Of a stretch of 64,000 bases of DNA, positions 8,204-17,820 are shown one piece after another. The notes beneath the pieces were generated by a model. The model ran no database searches and had not been told where the DNA came from. It worked only from the letters and a program-made list of their open reading frames with translations. Position numbers and translations under genes: made by a program. The stretch is from NCBI GenBank assembly GCA_963729325.1, contig CAVSNS010000046.1, positions 1 through 64,000 of the forward strand. Reading direction: 5' to 3'. Positions within the stretch are counted from its first letter, which is position 1. Each line of letters starts with the position of its first letter. The stretch is from JABCYV01 sp963729325. GTDB taxonomy: Bacteria; Acidobacteriota; Terriglobia; Terriglobales; Acidobacteriaceae.

Positions 8204-8583
8204 CGGCTGGCAATCTGCATGTCAGTCACGTGATGCCAATGCAGGTCCAATAGCAGTGCTTGGTCGTAGTTGCGAAAATGACCGCCGAGCGGCGACAATC
8301 GCTGCTGTGGCAACCTCCGGCCGGCGCGATGGTCTTAATTTACAGCGCCGCGAATCCTCGTTGTGCCCGGCGCTATCGGAGACCTTTAACTTTTTATACT
8401 TCCAAAGCGGGCTGGATAGTAGACGGCAGCGTCCTACCTTGCGCTCGTATAAGCGTGCAGGTACGATAGCCACGTTTACAAGTCGTGTTCCTAAGCGAGC
8501 CGGATGTCAAGGGATATATAACGGTCGAAGTGCGTTTCAGTTCTTGCTTGTCCTGCCTCATCGCCACACTCTTCCCATCTCCA
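8204..8583. other. Intergenic stretch without a supported gene
   Basis: No frame here has recognisable content. The receiver domain expected upstream of the LuxR-type fragment at 8584 is not detectable in any frame. Confidence 0.5.
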
Positions 8584-8943
8584 ATGCGCCACACGCGCCG
8601 GTTGCGGCAGCAGCTAGTGCAAGCCGTTCACTGCGTGGCACAAGGCAACCTGTGGATCTCATCCAATGTATTGGAGGCTTATGTGCGACACTCCATCACA
8701 TCACTGAAGACTGACAACGAGTCTCCAACCGGGCAGGGGATTACCCAGCGTGAAAGTCAAGTCATCGAATTGGTGAAGCGTCGGTTCTCAAACAAAGAAA
8801 TTGGGGCGATGTTGAATGTCCAAGAGAGTACTGTAAAGTTCCATCTCTCGAACATATTCTCGAAGTTGCAGGTTAACCGGCGGAGCGAACTCCAGGACAA
8901 AGGTCAAGTCAGTGAAATTTGGAGAAAATTGATAGCTTCTTGA
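8584..8943 (+). pseudogene. NarL/FixJ-type response regulator, C-terminal DNA-binding part only
   Basis: The frame holds the inter-domain linker of NarL-type regulators (RQQLVQAVHCVAQGNLWIS) and a complete GerE/LuxR helix-turn-helix (ITQRESQVIELVKRRFSNKE, then VQESTVKFHLSNIFSKLQV). The phospho-receiver domain is missing. The frame stays open to 8485, but that part has no receiver features. It is either a 5'-deleted gene or an orphan output domain. The ATG at 8584 lacks a good ribosome site, so I favour a remnant. Confidence 0.65.
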
Positions 8944-9691
8944 TGAGCTGCGTTGACCACCACAACGGGCCAGCTACAACCTGCCAGCTACAACCTGCCA
9001 GCTCGTAGTATCCTCTTGCAGTCAGTATTTCTTCCACCGTTTCGGGTGAACCCGACTCCCTCATTTGTCTTGGTATCTGGTGCTCATTCTCCAGCTTGCC
9101 TGACTAGGGCGAACCTATCATTTCGTCATGGCCTTCAAGACTCATGGGATGGCGTCATCATTCGGGAAGTACGCAAAGAAGTTAATCCCACTCCAAAACT
9201 AACGCTCGGGAAGCCTTCAACGTAATCGCGTGTATCTGCCAGAGAAGAAAATGAAGGGATCGATACGTCGCGCAAGCAGAGGTCGGGGGCGGAACCAAAA
9301 AACTGTGGATGCGCCTCAGATCCACGATCTGTGGCGCTCTGATTAACCGCGACCGGCGGGTGGCCGATCTGGAAATCGTTCACGACCCGGTGAATGGAAT
9401 CTTCAACACGCTCTTTGCCACCGCTACCACGTTGATCAAAACCGTGGACGATGGCAGTGGGTTCCCACCGCTGAAGGAGCCTGAATTGAACCCGTTCCTG
9501 GTGAAAAACATCTTCACCAGCCTACCCACACCGGATGGTCCGCTCTGCAATAACCCGCGAATTTTCCCCGTACCCTCCCTTCATCAAGACTTCGTCTCTG
9601 CCAGTTCCAAATTCTCCGGCCGCTTCATTGCAACCACGCCGGCCCGCGCTGCGTGCGCGGTGGTCGTACAATGCTGTTGTCATTCGTTGAC
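8944..9691. other. Gene-poor stretch with a short 14-bp tandem repeat
   Basis: CCAGCTACAACCTG occurs twice in tandem with a third partial copy (8970-9003). No convincing ORF follows. The open frame 9309-9728 has no family features and runs into the tRNA fragment. A TACAAT box at 9667-9672 lies about 20 nt before the tRNA-Leu fragment and could be the original tRNA promoter. Confidence 0.45.
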
Positions 9692-9731
9692 GCCCGGGTG
9701 GCGAAACTGGCAGACGCACGGGACTTAAAAT
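9692..9731 (+). repeat. tRNA-Leu(TAA) 5'-half copy, probable attL of an integrated element
   Basis: Forty bases are identical to the first 40 bases of the intact tRNA-Leu at 43633, from the first G of the acceptor stem through the anticodon loop, then identity stops abruptly. A half tRNA ending exactly at the anticodon loop is what a tyrosine recombinase leaves when it crosses over in that loop. The symmetrical anticodon stem (CGGGA-CTTAAAA-TCCCG in the intact gene) is a typical core site. The intact copy lies beside an integrase. Confidence 0.8.
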
Positions 9732-9839
9732 ACGATCCCGGCCAGTTGGTAGGGTTTGGCAATTCTTGTAAGGCCTTAGATAATTACGGGGTTCGGGCTC
9801 CCTGAATACAAACAGAAACAAGCGCTTCTAGGCCCCTGC

Positions 9840-9859
9840 TCACTACACTTTTCACTACA
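9840..9859 (+). repeat. Paired TCACTACA repeats, candidate integrase arm-binding sites (left end)
   Basis: TCACTACA occurs at 9840-9847 and 9852-9859, a 12-bp period, about 110 bp inside the putative attL. The same octamer with the same period occurs at 43562-43581, about 90 bp inside the other end. A second short direct repeat, TGTGCAAC, occurs at 9983-9990 and 9995-10002, also 12 bp apart. Confidence 0.5.
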
Positions 9860-10011
9860 GTCTTTCCGCTGTTGATCGTGCTGGATGCGACGATAGATTG
9901 AAGCGCGCCGTGCCGACGGACTCTCGTCGACACGGACGCTAACCAGTTCAGTCGGGGCTTATCATTCTCAGTCGGCAGCGAATGTGCAACCGAGTGTGCA
10001 ACGGGATTAGC

Positions 10012-10916
10012 TCAAAAGCCATAGTACTTCTCGATCGCGTGGGACAGCAGTTCCCCTGCAGTTGCGATTCCGATGGCCCAAGTACCGTCCGCCGCTTTTT
10101 GCATCGTCTTGGCGAACCAGGAAGACACCTTAGGACCAAGTTTGCCCTTGGTGACCGGCTTGGCATCCTCATCAATGGCCCGCCGTAGGTCTTCGACGTC
10201 TCCTCCAGATAAGCCAGACTGCTTCAGCACCCGCTCCAAGGAAGCGAAATCGTTGGTAGTTACATTGAAGGTAAGCGATGAGTTGTGCGCAGCTCCCACT
10301 AAGCTTGCAGAACCTCCATACACGGTCGTATTGAAAATCTGCGTGACTGTTGACGATTTGACAACAGGGCTCGACTGATTGCCCGGTTCGCCCGCAGTCG
10401 GGTACTCCTTCCACAATGCCAAGGCAAAATCTAATGTTCGATTTCGTACTGCGTTGAGAAGTTCGACCAGCGTTCCCGCGCCGAACTCCGCCCAGGCTTG
10501 GATGCAGTTCTGACCCTCGTATACATTGGTCCCGAGCACCACGGAGAGATCCCCGGTGCTTACCTGGAAAGTTCCCGGTCCCGCCTTCAGGGTTGCTTCG
10601 AGACTTGCGACGCTTTGTCTGCACTCGTAGCGTTCATAATGCTTTCTCATCTTCTCTGGCACGCAGACTAACGGGATCGGAACATTCTGAAGGCCTGAGC
10701 CGAAAGGCCGAAAAAGTGACCTTTAAGCTGAAGCGACCAAATACGGTATTCTGGGACTTCCACGTTTTCTGGATAGCCATTTGACTCCCAAAGAAGCCAA
10801 TTTTCCAGTGGCTCGCTGCCTAGGCGCGCCGCCAGTAATTTGCATTTTCGGAGAAGGCTTCCGAGGTCGCTCGTTCCATCGACCGCTGCGGCTTGGATTT
10901 CTTCGAGAATTGACAT
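10012..10916 (-). pseudogene. AbiTii-domain abortive-infection protein, split by one frameshift
   Basis: The N-terminal part (10668-10916) carries the AbiTii domain (LRKCKLLAARLGSEPLENWL, WESNGYPENVEVPEYRIW). The rest (10012-10662) continues in another frame with KMRKHYERYECRQSVASLEA and SSTVTQIFNTTVYGGSA. Adding one base in the run at 10706-10707 gives ..GHFFGPFGSGLQNVPIPLV.. and joins both parts into about 300 residues. AbiTii proteins are linked to phage defence. This one is the first gene inside the putative attL. It is broken unless the missing base is a sequencing error. Confidence 0.85.
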
Positions 10917-10985
10917 GAATGGAGATTCATTTTCACCTCACGGTTCCTGTTGTGCAACAAAAAGAAGCACGTCATAATTCACTGT

Positions 10986-11207
10986 ATGGCCGGTCGCTGC
11001 AGTATTTGTCAGCGCCCCAACAAGAAGAAATCAACACGGCACTCCTGCGGGACGGATTGCGGCCTGCTGCTAGGCAATTTCAGGTTTCCACGGGTTCCCT
11101 CGGGCGTCACAGGCAACATATTCGCGGTCAGTTCGCACTTACTTGATCCGGAAGAGATCGCGCGATTAAAGGTGCTTGCTGAGAGCGGTGGGCTGATGGT
11201 TCAGTAG
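10986..11207 (+). pseudogene. Small zinc-site/HTH protein, frameshifted
   Basis: ATG at 10986 begins MAGRCSICQRPN, a CxxC knuckle. In the next frame the sequence continues INTALLRDGLRPAARQFQVS..LGRHRQHIRG, a helix-turn-helix. Together they match a common small family with the pattern CxxCxxPxxxxINxALLxxGxSxRxxAxxFxVSxxxLxRHxxH. One base is missing near 11022-11029 (NKK should be NKEE). The tail LLDPEEIARLKVLAESGG lies back in the first frame, so a second indel near 11140 is likely. Confidence 0.6.
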
Positions 11208-11300
11208 GCGCCCCCTGCGCCCGCAACCTGATTGCTTGTCCATCGAAAGGCGGTTCATGGTGTGCTAATATTACGTAACCGCTCACGTATAATGAAACGC

Positions 11301-11486
11301 GTGGCACAGAAACGAAAAAACCCTTATGCTGTTGCGCTAGGTCGCAGGGGTGGTCGTAAGGGCGGCCGTGCGCGTGCGGCGAAAATGACCTCGGAACAGC
11401 GCAGCGAGAGCGCTAGGAATGCTGTACTTGCACGCTGGGCAAAAGCCAAAGAACGAAAACAATCTAGAGAGGAAGGAAGTCGCTAA
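11301..11486 (+). CDS. Small basic hypothetical protein, possibly leaderless
   Basis: The core is NPYAVALGRRGGRKGGRARAAK and MTSEQRSESARNAVLARWAK, a widespread small family of unknown function. A TATAAT box at 11288-11293 places transcription start at about 11300, so GTG at 11301 would be a leaderless start. ATG at 11292 (adding MKR) overlaps the box and lacks a ribosome site. The Arg/Lys/Gly-rich first half suggests nucleic-acid contact. The stop overlaps the next gene (TAATG), so 11301-12757 is probably one operon. Confidence 0.6.
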   Translation: MAQKRKNPYAVALGRRGGRKGGRARAAKMTSEQRSESARNAVLARWAKAKERKQSREEGSR

Positions 11487-11761
11487 TGCCCGAAACCAGA
11501 AGAAAAGTACAGCTTCCGACTGGAATGGTCGAGGGTGTCGATGTTGCAATCAAGGATTCGCACGAACGATGGTCGGAAGTTGACTTGGCGGATGGTACTA
11601 CCCTCCGCATTAAACCCAACGTCTTGGCAGTCACCCGCATTGATGGTCAGTACGATCAAGAGGGAAATCCCATGTATGCGCTGACGGCCAATCAGGTTAT
11701 GACGGTCGTCAATGTGCCAGCTCACCTGCGCAAGCCAGCAGGAGGAACGAAGGCTAATTAG
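11486..11761 (+). CDS. Hypothetical protein, 91 aa
   Basis: Starts on the ATG of TAATG at the end of the previous gene, with GGAAGG upstream. A mixed beta-rich chain with GVDVAIKDSHERWSEVDLAD, TTLRIKPNVLAVTRIDGQ and NPMYALTANQVMTVVNVP. No signal peptide, membrane segment or cysteine. No family recognised. Intact, tightly packed in the same operon. Confidence 0.65.
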   Translation: MPETRRKVQLPTGMVEGVDVAIKDSHERWSEVDLADGTTLRIKPNVLAVTRIDGQYDQEGNPMYALTANQVMTVVNVPAHLRKPAGGTKAN

Positions 11762-11763
11762 TT

Positions 11764-12264
11764 ATGATTACTCGAACTGTCGATTTAGGCAAGGCTACAG
11801 TGATACTGGCGTGTGCGCTAAGCGTCGGGACTGTTGGCGGTTCTGTCGTAGAGGCGCAGACAATCTCTGAAAGTGAGCCTACTGTAAAATCCGTCTGCCA
11901 AGAGCGTGAGGCAGAGGTTGTCATTGAACCAAGTGTTTTTGAGCAGCAAAAAGCCGAAAAAGCCGAGCGCCTGTCGCGCAAGTTTCAGCAGCTTGCACAA
12001 CAATGGCGCGACGAGCGAGGCGCAACATCTTCGGTCGCGCAAATGGCGATGTTGTCTTCTTACCAGCAGATTATTGGGATGGGGCCTGAGGCCATTCCAA
12101 TGATACTTGCTCAGCTTAAATCCGAAGGAAACTCCCCGAATCATTGGTTTTGGGCATTAGCTTCGATTACCCGTGATAATCCGGTTCCTCAAAATAGTCG
12201 CGGAAAATTACAAGAAATGGCTAAAGCGTGGCTTGAGTGGGGCAAAAAAGAAGGGTATGTCTAA
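11764..12264 (+). CDS. Exported helical protein, partner of the DUF7689-like gene
   Basis: An N-terminal signal sequence (ATVILACALSVGTVGGS, cleavage near VEA-Q) is followed by a charged helix (EQQKAEKAERLSRKFQQLAQ). The C-terminal half has a motif I have seen beside DUF7689-type genes: SYQQIIGMGPEAIPMILAQL, HWFWALASITRDNPVP, MAKAWLEWGKKEGYV. It is HEAT-like in helix pattern. The stop overlaps the next gene by 8 nt, so the two products are made together and may interact. Function unknown. Confidence 0.65.
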   Translation: MITRTVDLGKATVILACALSVGTVGGSVVEAQTISESEPTVKSVCQEREAEVVIEPSVFEQQKAEKAERLSRKFQQLAQQWRDERGATSSVAQMAMLSSYQQIIGMGPEAIPMILAQLKSEGNSPNHWFWALASITRDNPVPQNSRGKLQEMAKAWLEWGKKEGYV

Positions 12265-12757
12265 GTGGTCGGCATGGCCTCCAGACTTTACGTATAGCCA
12301 AAAGACACGGTTCCCGCGTGATTTTCCTCGCTTGCAACCACAGGATTGTGAGAACGGCATCAGTCCCGCGACTGATTCATACAACTGCATCGCATGGGCC
12401 GCTTTAGATGACACCCAATGGTGGGAGCCTGACACGTCATTGCAATACTACTGGCCTGATAATCTGGCGAGAGGAGACTATTCCCGAGATGCTTATATCG
12501 CCGCATTTCGCGCTCATGGCTTTGAGGTTTGCGGTGATGGTTCCCGCGAGAGCGGTTTTGAAAAGATTGTTATTTACACCTTGCAGAATGAGCCTACCCA
12601 CGCGGCTAGGCAAACAAATGATAGCTGGACAAGTAAGTTAGGGCCTTACGAGGATATTCAGCACGCCAATCTCGATTGTCTAAAGGGGCCGTTGTATGGT
12701 GCGCCAGATGTCTACATGAAAAGAAAAGTATCCGGACCCGGCCCTTTGGCTGTGTGA
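12257..12757 (+). CDS. DUF7689-like protein with conserved Cys/His pair
   Basis: Start ATG 12257 overlaps the previous gene. Landmarks: PDSYNCIAWAA-type block (here DSYNCIAWAALD near 46-57), WWEPD, YWPDN, a GFEKIVIY strand, then EPTHAARQTNDSWTSKLGPYEDIQH. The order Asn-Cys then a distant His followed by a polar strand resembles papain-like/NlpC folds, so an amidase, peptidase or transferase is possible. That is inference; the family has no proven function. Intact, last gene of the operon. Confidence 0.6.
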   Translation: MSKWSAWPPDFTYSQKTRFPRDFPRLQPQDCENGISPATDSYNCIAWAALDDTQWWEPDTSLQYYWPDNLARGDYSRDAYIAAFRAHGFEVCGDGSRESGFEKIVIYTLQNEPTHAARQTNDSWTSKLGPYEDIQHANLDCLKGPLYGAPDVYMKRKVSGPGPLAV

Positions 12758-12837
12758 CTGTCACGATCCGCGATTTATTCGTGTAGCGCACAGTTTCCAG
12801 TTAGGACTCAGCGTGCAACACCCGAATGGGACCCCCG

Positions 12838-13026
12838 CTAAGAGATCGTACCCTTTCGCAATGCCCTGGCGACCAGCGCCACGCGATTCGGCGCCGCGTT
12901 CGCTCGGCATAGTTTCTGGACGATGTTTTTAATCACCTGCTCCGTGGTCCCAACGTTCTTGGCAATTGTCCGGTAGTTGTGGCCGTCAGCAATCTGTCGG
13001 AGGATCTCAACTTTTTCTGGCGACAC
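12838..13026 (-). CDS. Orphan LuxR-type helix-turn-helix protein, 62 aa
   Basis: GTG at 13026 follows GGGAGGGT. The whole protein is a GerE-type four-helix DNA-binding domain (EKVEILRQIADGHNYRTIAK, TTEQVIKNIVQKLC, NRVALVARALRKG). There is no receiver or sensor part upstream. It may be a real stand-alone DNA-binding protein, like the similarly reduced one at 8584, or the relic of a response regulator. Confidence 0.6.
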   Translation of the reverse strand: MSPEKVEILRQIADGHNYRTIAKNVGTTEQVIKNIVQKLCRANAAPNRVALVARALRKGTIS

Positions 13027-13279
13027 CGATAGGACCCTCCCGAAGGGAATGAAGTTCGACTCGGCAAGTGTGCCACACCCAGGTCGCGGACGGTGAGTGA
13101 AAAAACCATGGGGCGCCTAACCCGCACGGGTCCAGCGGGAAACCCCCTTACCAAAAGCACCCCATGGAACGGCGCGCGGTGATTGAGCCGCGTAAAGTTG
13201 GAATGGTGAGAAGCAACTGGGCCACCGAAACTCTCAGCCGACTGCGTAGCCGCAGAGTTTTGAGGGGGCCCAAGTCGAG

Positions 13280-13540
13280 TTATTGTTGCGTTATGCGAGT
13301 CCCTTGCGAAGCCGCCGCCTGCCAGCGCCCCTGGCGCTTCACATAGACATCAGTCCAGGTGTAATGCCCGCTGGTGTCGTGGCCTTTGTAGGAGCTCTTT
13401 TCGTCGTCACTACCGGTCACTACGGCCGTATCTCCGAAGACGCGCACCTTCATGTCAGCAAGTGTTTGCGATTCAAGCTTGTAGTCCCCCGATTTAAGAT
13501 CTGCGAGAGTTTCAGCCTTCGTTGAGACACCAGCTATCCT
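13280..13540 (-). pseudogene. DUF4440/SnoaL-like protein, C-terminal two-thirds
   Basis: The minus strand reads STKAETLADLKSGDYKLESQ, VRVFGDTAVVTGSDDEKSSY and YTWTDVYVKRQGRWQAAASQ, the C-terminal part of a DUF4440 (NTF2-like) protein, ending TAA at 13282-13280. The first 40-50 residues and start codon are missing, and a terminator-like hairpin lies directly upstream. Probably a 5'-truncated gene; a very short GTG-initiated version cannot be excluded. Confidence 0.65.
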
Positions 13541-13561
13541 GCGCGTGGATGGGAGAAGACA

Positions 13562-13585
13562 AAGGCCCGCCGCGAAGCGGGCCTT
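13562..13585 (-). terminator. Hairpin terminator after the 13630-14709 gene
   Basis: AAGGCCCGC and GCGGGCCTT form a perfect 9-bp stem with a CGCGAA loop. On the minus strand it is followed by TTTGTCTT. It sits about 45 nt after the stop of the metalloprotease-like gene, the right place for factor-independent termination. Confidence 0.7.
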
Positions 13586-13629
13586 CTAAGTTGAAGCGTT
13601 TGCGAGCGCGACGCCAGATTCTCCGCGTG

Positions 13630-14709
13630 TTACGGACTAGGAGCGCAAGCGTGGTACGTGTTGGAGTACTCCAATTGCAGCTCGTACTTATGACCGTTCA
13701 ACGAAAGAACAGGATACAGGAACTGGCGGGCTTTGTTGCCGAGAGGCTGGCACAGGTCGCCGATTTCGAATCCGGCCGTGTCGAGCGAGCTGAACGACAC
13801 CCACCCCGTGGGGGTCTGGATCGGTGATGCTTTCGATTAGCTCGTGCGAGAGAATGGCGTTGGTGGAATCTGCGAGGATACCATTCGGGTCGGGGGGTGC
13901 GCCCTGACATCCGGGCACGTTTTGATACGGCTCGACGCTCAAGATCACGTGACCGATGTCGCTGAAGGTGACGCTCCCGTGATAGGCGCAGAAGACGAAT
14001 GAAGAGGGTACATCCGGTGAGTAGCACACGTTGGCAAAGTCGAAGCAAGTGTCCACACCTTTTGGAAGGAAGATGTGATAGATGTGCCCATACCCATTGT
14101 GAGTGGATGCGCCTAGCTTAACGACTGCGGCATGCACAATGGCCAGCAGCGCGTTCTGGCTGATGACATTGTCGCCGGCAAAGAAGCTATAACTGGCAAA
14201 CACCGAGGCGCCTGTGCTGTAGCGCCCGTTAGCCGTAGAAGCTACGTACTGGTCGACCACGTGAATAAAGCTGCTTTGACCCAGATCGAACAGGAACCGG
14301 GAAGGGTTGCCCCAGCAACGGAGACGTCGGTGCAGTTAACGTAAACGTCATGCGACACCGTCGACGTCAGCACTGCTCCGCCGAAATACTTCAAGTCGGA
14401 AGGGTAAAAACCTGGAGCTGGCACAGCGGGAATGGTGGCAGCCGTTGCGCGCGGAGCCGAAGCGATCGGCGTACCAAAACCGTTGGTTGCAACGGCCATT
14501 CGTCCCGCCTGAGTATTCGCCTGGAGTATGTGGTAACGAAAATTGGACACCGAGAAAGTCCCCGCAGCTAGGTCGGCAGCGCGGACATCTGTGCTGACCG
14601 CTTCTTCTTGAGCACTTGCCCTGATGGGCGACAGAAACGGTAGCACCATGGCTATTGTCAGTGCCGCATATGACAGCGGCGCCGAGGCGTGTCTCCATAT
14701 TCTTGTCAT
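13630..14709 (-). pseudogene. Secreted PHI-1/EXORDIUM-like protein with HELIE motif, two frameshifts
   Basis: Starts at ATG 14709 after AGAGGAGATC. A signal peptide (ALTIAMVLPFLSPIRASA) leads a secreted protein. Middle blocks are YFGGAVLTSTVSHDVYVNC, FIHVVDQYV and NALLAIVHAAVVKLG. Near the end, SHELIESITDPDP resembles the HE..E region of plant PHI-1/EXORDIUM homologues and of zinc proteases. One G is missing at 14280-14282 and one extra sits in the run 13804-13807. Correcting both gives one frame ending ..YHACAPSP at 13630. Likely secreted and metal-binding; activity unproven. Confidence 0.65.
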
Positions 14710-15033
14710 GTGTGTGATCTCCTCTTATACATCTGCCGGACCAATTCATGGAACGCGGCTTGAACGATTATGATGATCTACCGGACCGAAGCGCTTGGAA
14801 AAGATCCTCGGCACCGGGATTGAGTGGTAGAGCGGGGACGAAGTTTGTCACCAGCAATAGAGCGCTGTCAAGGCGTATTTGATGAGTGCAAATAATTGTA
14901 CAAGTTCCAAAGCCAAGCCCAGCAAGGCTTCCCGCCGGTGCTTGAAGCAAATTGCGGTCAAGGTTACTATGAATCGCTTCCAAATTTTCAGCTCGCACGG
15001 CCTGGGTTCTGCGGGCCTAACATTCTCGATTCG
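14710..15033. other. Divergent intergenic region
   Basis: Lies between the divergently transcribed secreted-protein gene and the kinase gene and must hold both promoters. I see no clear operator or paired -35/-10, and no ORF with credible content. Confidence 0.4.
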
Positions 15034-17820
15034 ATGGCCGCCCCTTCCCAGCTCGTCGGCCACACGCTTGGTCACTATCGCATCATTGAGCAAATTGGTG
15101 CGGGGGCATGGGTGTTGTCTACCGCGCCCATGATGAACAGCTGGAGCGTGACGTGGCGGTCAAAGTCCTGCCCGTCGGCACATTGGCGGATGAGGCTGCC
15201 CGCAAGAGATTCCGCGAGGAAGCTTTAGCACTGGCCAAGCTAAACGATCCCAACATTGCCACCGTGCATGAATTCGGTCGCCAGGATGGCACCGATTTTC
15301 TCGTCACGGAATACATCTCCGGCGTCACTCTCGACGAGAAGGTCGCCAACGGCGCCCTGCCCTGGAGGGAATGTGTATGCCTAGGGATACAGTTAGCGAA
15401 AGGATTAAGCGCCGCCCACGAGCACGGCATCGTGCATCGCGACCTGAAGCCTGCGAACCTGCGGATGACTTCCGATGAGCGGTTGAAGATCCTCGACTTC
15501 GGATTGGCACAACTGATGCCGCATCCCAGCAGTCTTGGTGTCACGGCGACAATGACGAAGTCGCAGGAGGTCAGCGGCACGCTGCCCTACATGGCACCAG
15601 AGCAGTTGCGCGGAGGAACGGCCGATGCCCGCAGTGACATCTGGGCTGCCGGAGCGGTGCTGTATGAGATGGTGACCGGTCACCGGCCGTTTGAAGAGAA
15701 AATCCCGACCGCCCTGGCAGCCGTCATCATCCATAGCGCCCCTCCACCACCTCGGCGGTTGAGATCGGAGCTATCTCCTAAGCTGGAAGCTGTCATCCTG
15801 AAGTGCCTGGAGAAAGAACCAGCCAATCGCTACCAGTCCGCACGGGACCTGCAAAGCGACCTGGAGCGCCTGATTACGGGCGTTACTCCGGTCGTAGCTC
15901 GACGACGCCTCTGGCCGGTCATCGCAACCACCGGAATTATAGTCGCGGTACTTGCCATAGGTGGGTTCTTCTACTTCCGTCGCGGTCCGAAGCTGACTGA
16001 GAGAGACACCGTCGTGCTGGCCGACTTCAATAATACGACGGGGGACCCTGTGTTCGACGGCACGCCGCGGCAGGGGCTTTCTGCGCAACTGGAGCAGTCG
16101 CCGTTTCTGAACCTGCTCTCCGACGAGCGCATCGCACAGACACTGTCTCTGATGGCCAAGCCTAAAGACATGCGGCTGACTCATGAGTTGGCCCGCGAGG
16201 TCTGCCAGCGCACGGCCAGCGCGGCCGTTCTGGATGGTTCGATTGCGCAGGTTGGTATGCACTACCTCCTGACCCGGAAGGCGGTCAACTGCTCAAACGG
16301 GGAATCGCTGGCGACCACTGAGGCACAGGCCAACGACAAGAACCATGTTCTCGACGCCTTAGGAGAGGTGGCTTCGGAAATCCGCAGCAAGCTAGGCGAA
16401 TCGCTGGCGTCGGTGCGGAAATATGACGCGCCACCAGAAAGCGTGACTACGCCGTCACTGGAGGCCCTGAAATCCTACAGCCTCGGCTGTCAGGCGATGA
16501 TCGTAAAGGACGATTCCGCCGCCGCAATCCCATTTTTTCAACGGGCGATCAGCCTAGACCCGAATTTCGCCATGGCCTACGCACGGCTGGGAACAAATTA
16601 TTTCGACCTGAACCAGACAGTCCGGGCAGCCGAGAGTACCCGCAAGGCATATGAACTGCGGGAGCGGGTGAGTGAACGGGAGAAGCTCTACATCGTCTCT
16701 CACTATGAGAACCTGTGACCGGGAATCTGGAGGCAGCCCGCAAGACTTATAAATCGTGGTCGCAGGTGTACCCACGAGACAAGCTCCGCCTGCCAATCTG
16801 GGGCTCCTATGCGCAGTCTGGGCGACTACAACAAAGCCCTCTGCCCAGCAAGAAGTCTAAAACTGGATCCCGAAATGGGATCAGCTACACAAATCTGGTC
16901 GCCGCATATCTGGTCGCTCAACCTCTGGACGAAGCCAAGGCCACGGCGCAGAAGGCGCAAGATCACAATCTAGACTCTCTATCGATTCAGTTCTCCCTCT
17001 ACAGGGGTTAATTTCCTCCAGCATGATGCGGCGGGGATGCAGCGACAAGCGGCTGCCTGATGGGTAAGCCGGGGCACGAAGACATGATGCTCTTACTTCG
17101 AATCGGACACCGCTGCCTATGGCGGGCAGTTTGTCAAGGCGCGGGAGCTGACACGGCGTGCAGCTGATTCCGCACAGCGTGTCGATGAAAAAGAGACGGC
17201 GGCAGACTACGAGGCCGAAGCTGCAGTGCGCGAGGCGCTGGTGGGCAACACGACGGTGTCGAAACAGCAGGCGAAGATCGCGCTCGCGTATTCAAACGGC
17301 CGAGATGCAGAGGCTATGTCGGCCATTGCGCTGGGGCTGGCGGGCAATTCCGCGCAAGCCATGCGGCTGACCAATGATCTGCGCAAACGTTTCCCGGAAG
17401 ACACAATGGCGCAATTCAACTACTCTGCCGACGATCCATGCAGCCGCTGCGGTCCGGGGCGGTAATGCTGGCAAGGCCCTAGAAGCGCTCGCTGCGGCTT
17501 CGCCCAACGAGCTTGGAGGTACCGCTGAGTCCGTGAATTTCAGTCTTTACCCGGTTTACCTGCGTGGCGAGGCGTATTTGGAAGCAAAGCAAGCCGCTGC
17601 CGCTGCCGCTGAGTTCGAAAAGATCCTCGACCATCCCGGCGTCGTCGTGAACGAACCAATCGGCGCACTGGCGCGCCTTGAACTCGGCCGAGCCTATGCG
17701 ATGAGCGGCAACATGGGCAAGGCGAAGAGTACTTACAAAGACTTCCTCACCCTCTGGAAAGACGGCGATCCCGACATTCCCATCCTGAAGCAAGCAAAGG
17801 CGGGGTACGCGAAGCTGTAG
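15034..17820 (+). pseudogene. Ser/Thr protein kinase with TM helix and TPR region, several frameshifts
   Basis: Hanks-type kinase: SQLVGHTLGHYRIIEQIGAG then MGVVYRAHDEQLERDVAVKV (Lys), HRDLKPANL, DFGLA, YMAPEQ. A membrane helix near residue 290 (VIATTGIIVAVLAIGGFFYF) leads to the extracytoplasmic VLADFNNTTGDPVFD module and TPR-like repeats ending LKQAKAGYAKL. The frame breaks in the G run at 15102-15106, near 16703, around 16800-16850, near 17010-17060 and near 17440. Each break can be healed by a small indel. The kinase core itself is open from 15108 to 16718 and has every catalytic residue. A paralogue lies at 55374. Confidence 0.85.

Noticed and set aside
9309..9728. 139-codon ORF before the tRNA fragment
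   Set aside because: No family features, ends inside the tRNA copy, and no ribosome site.
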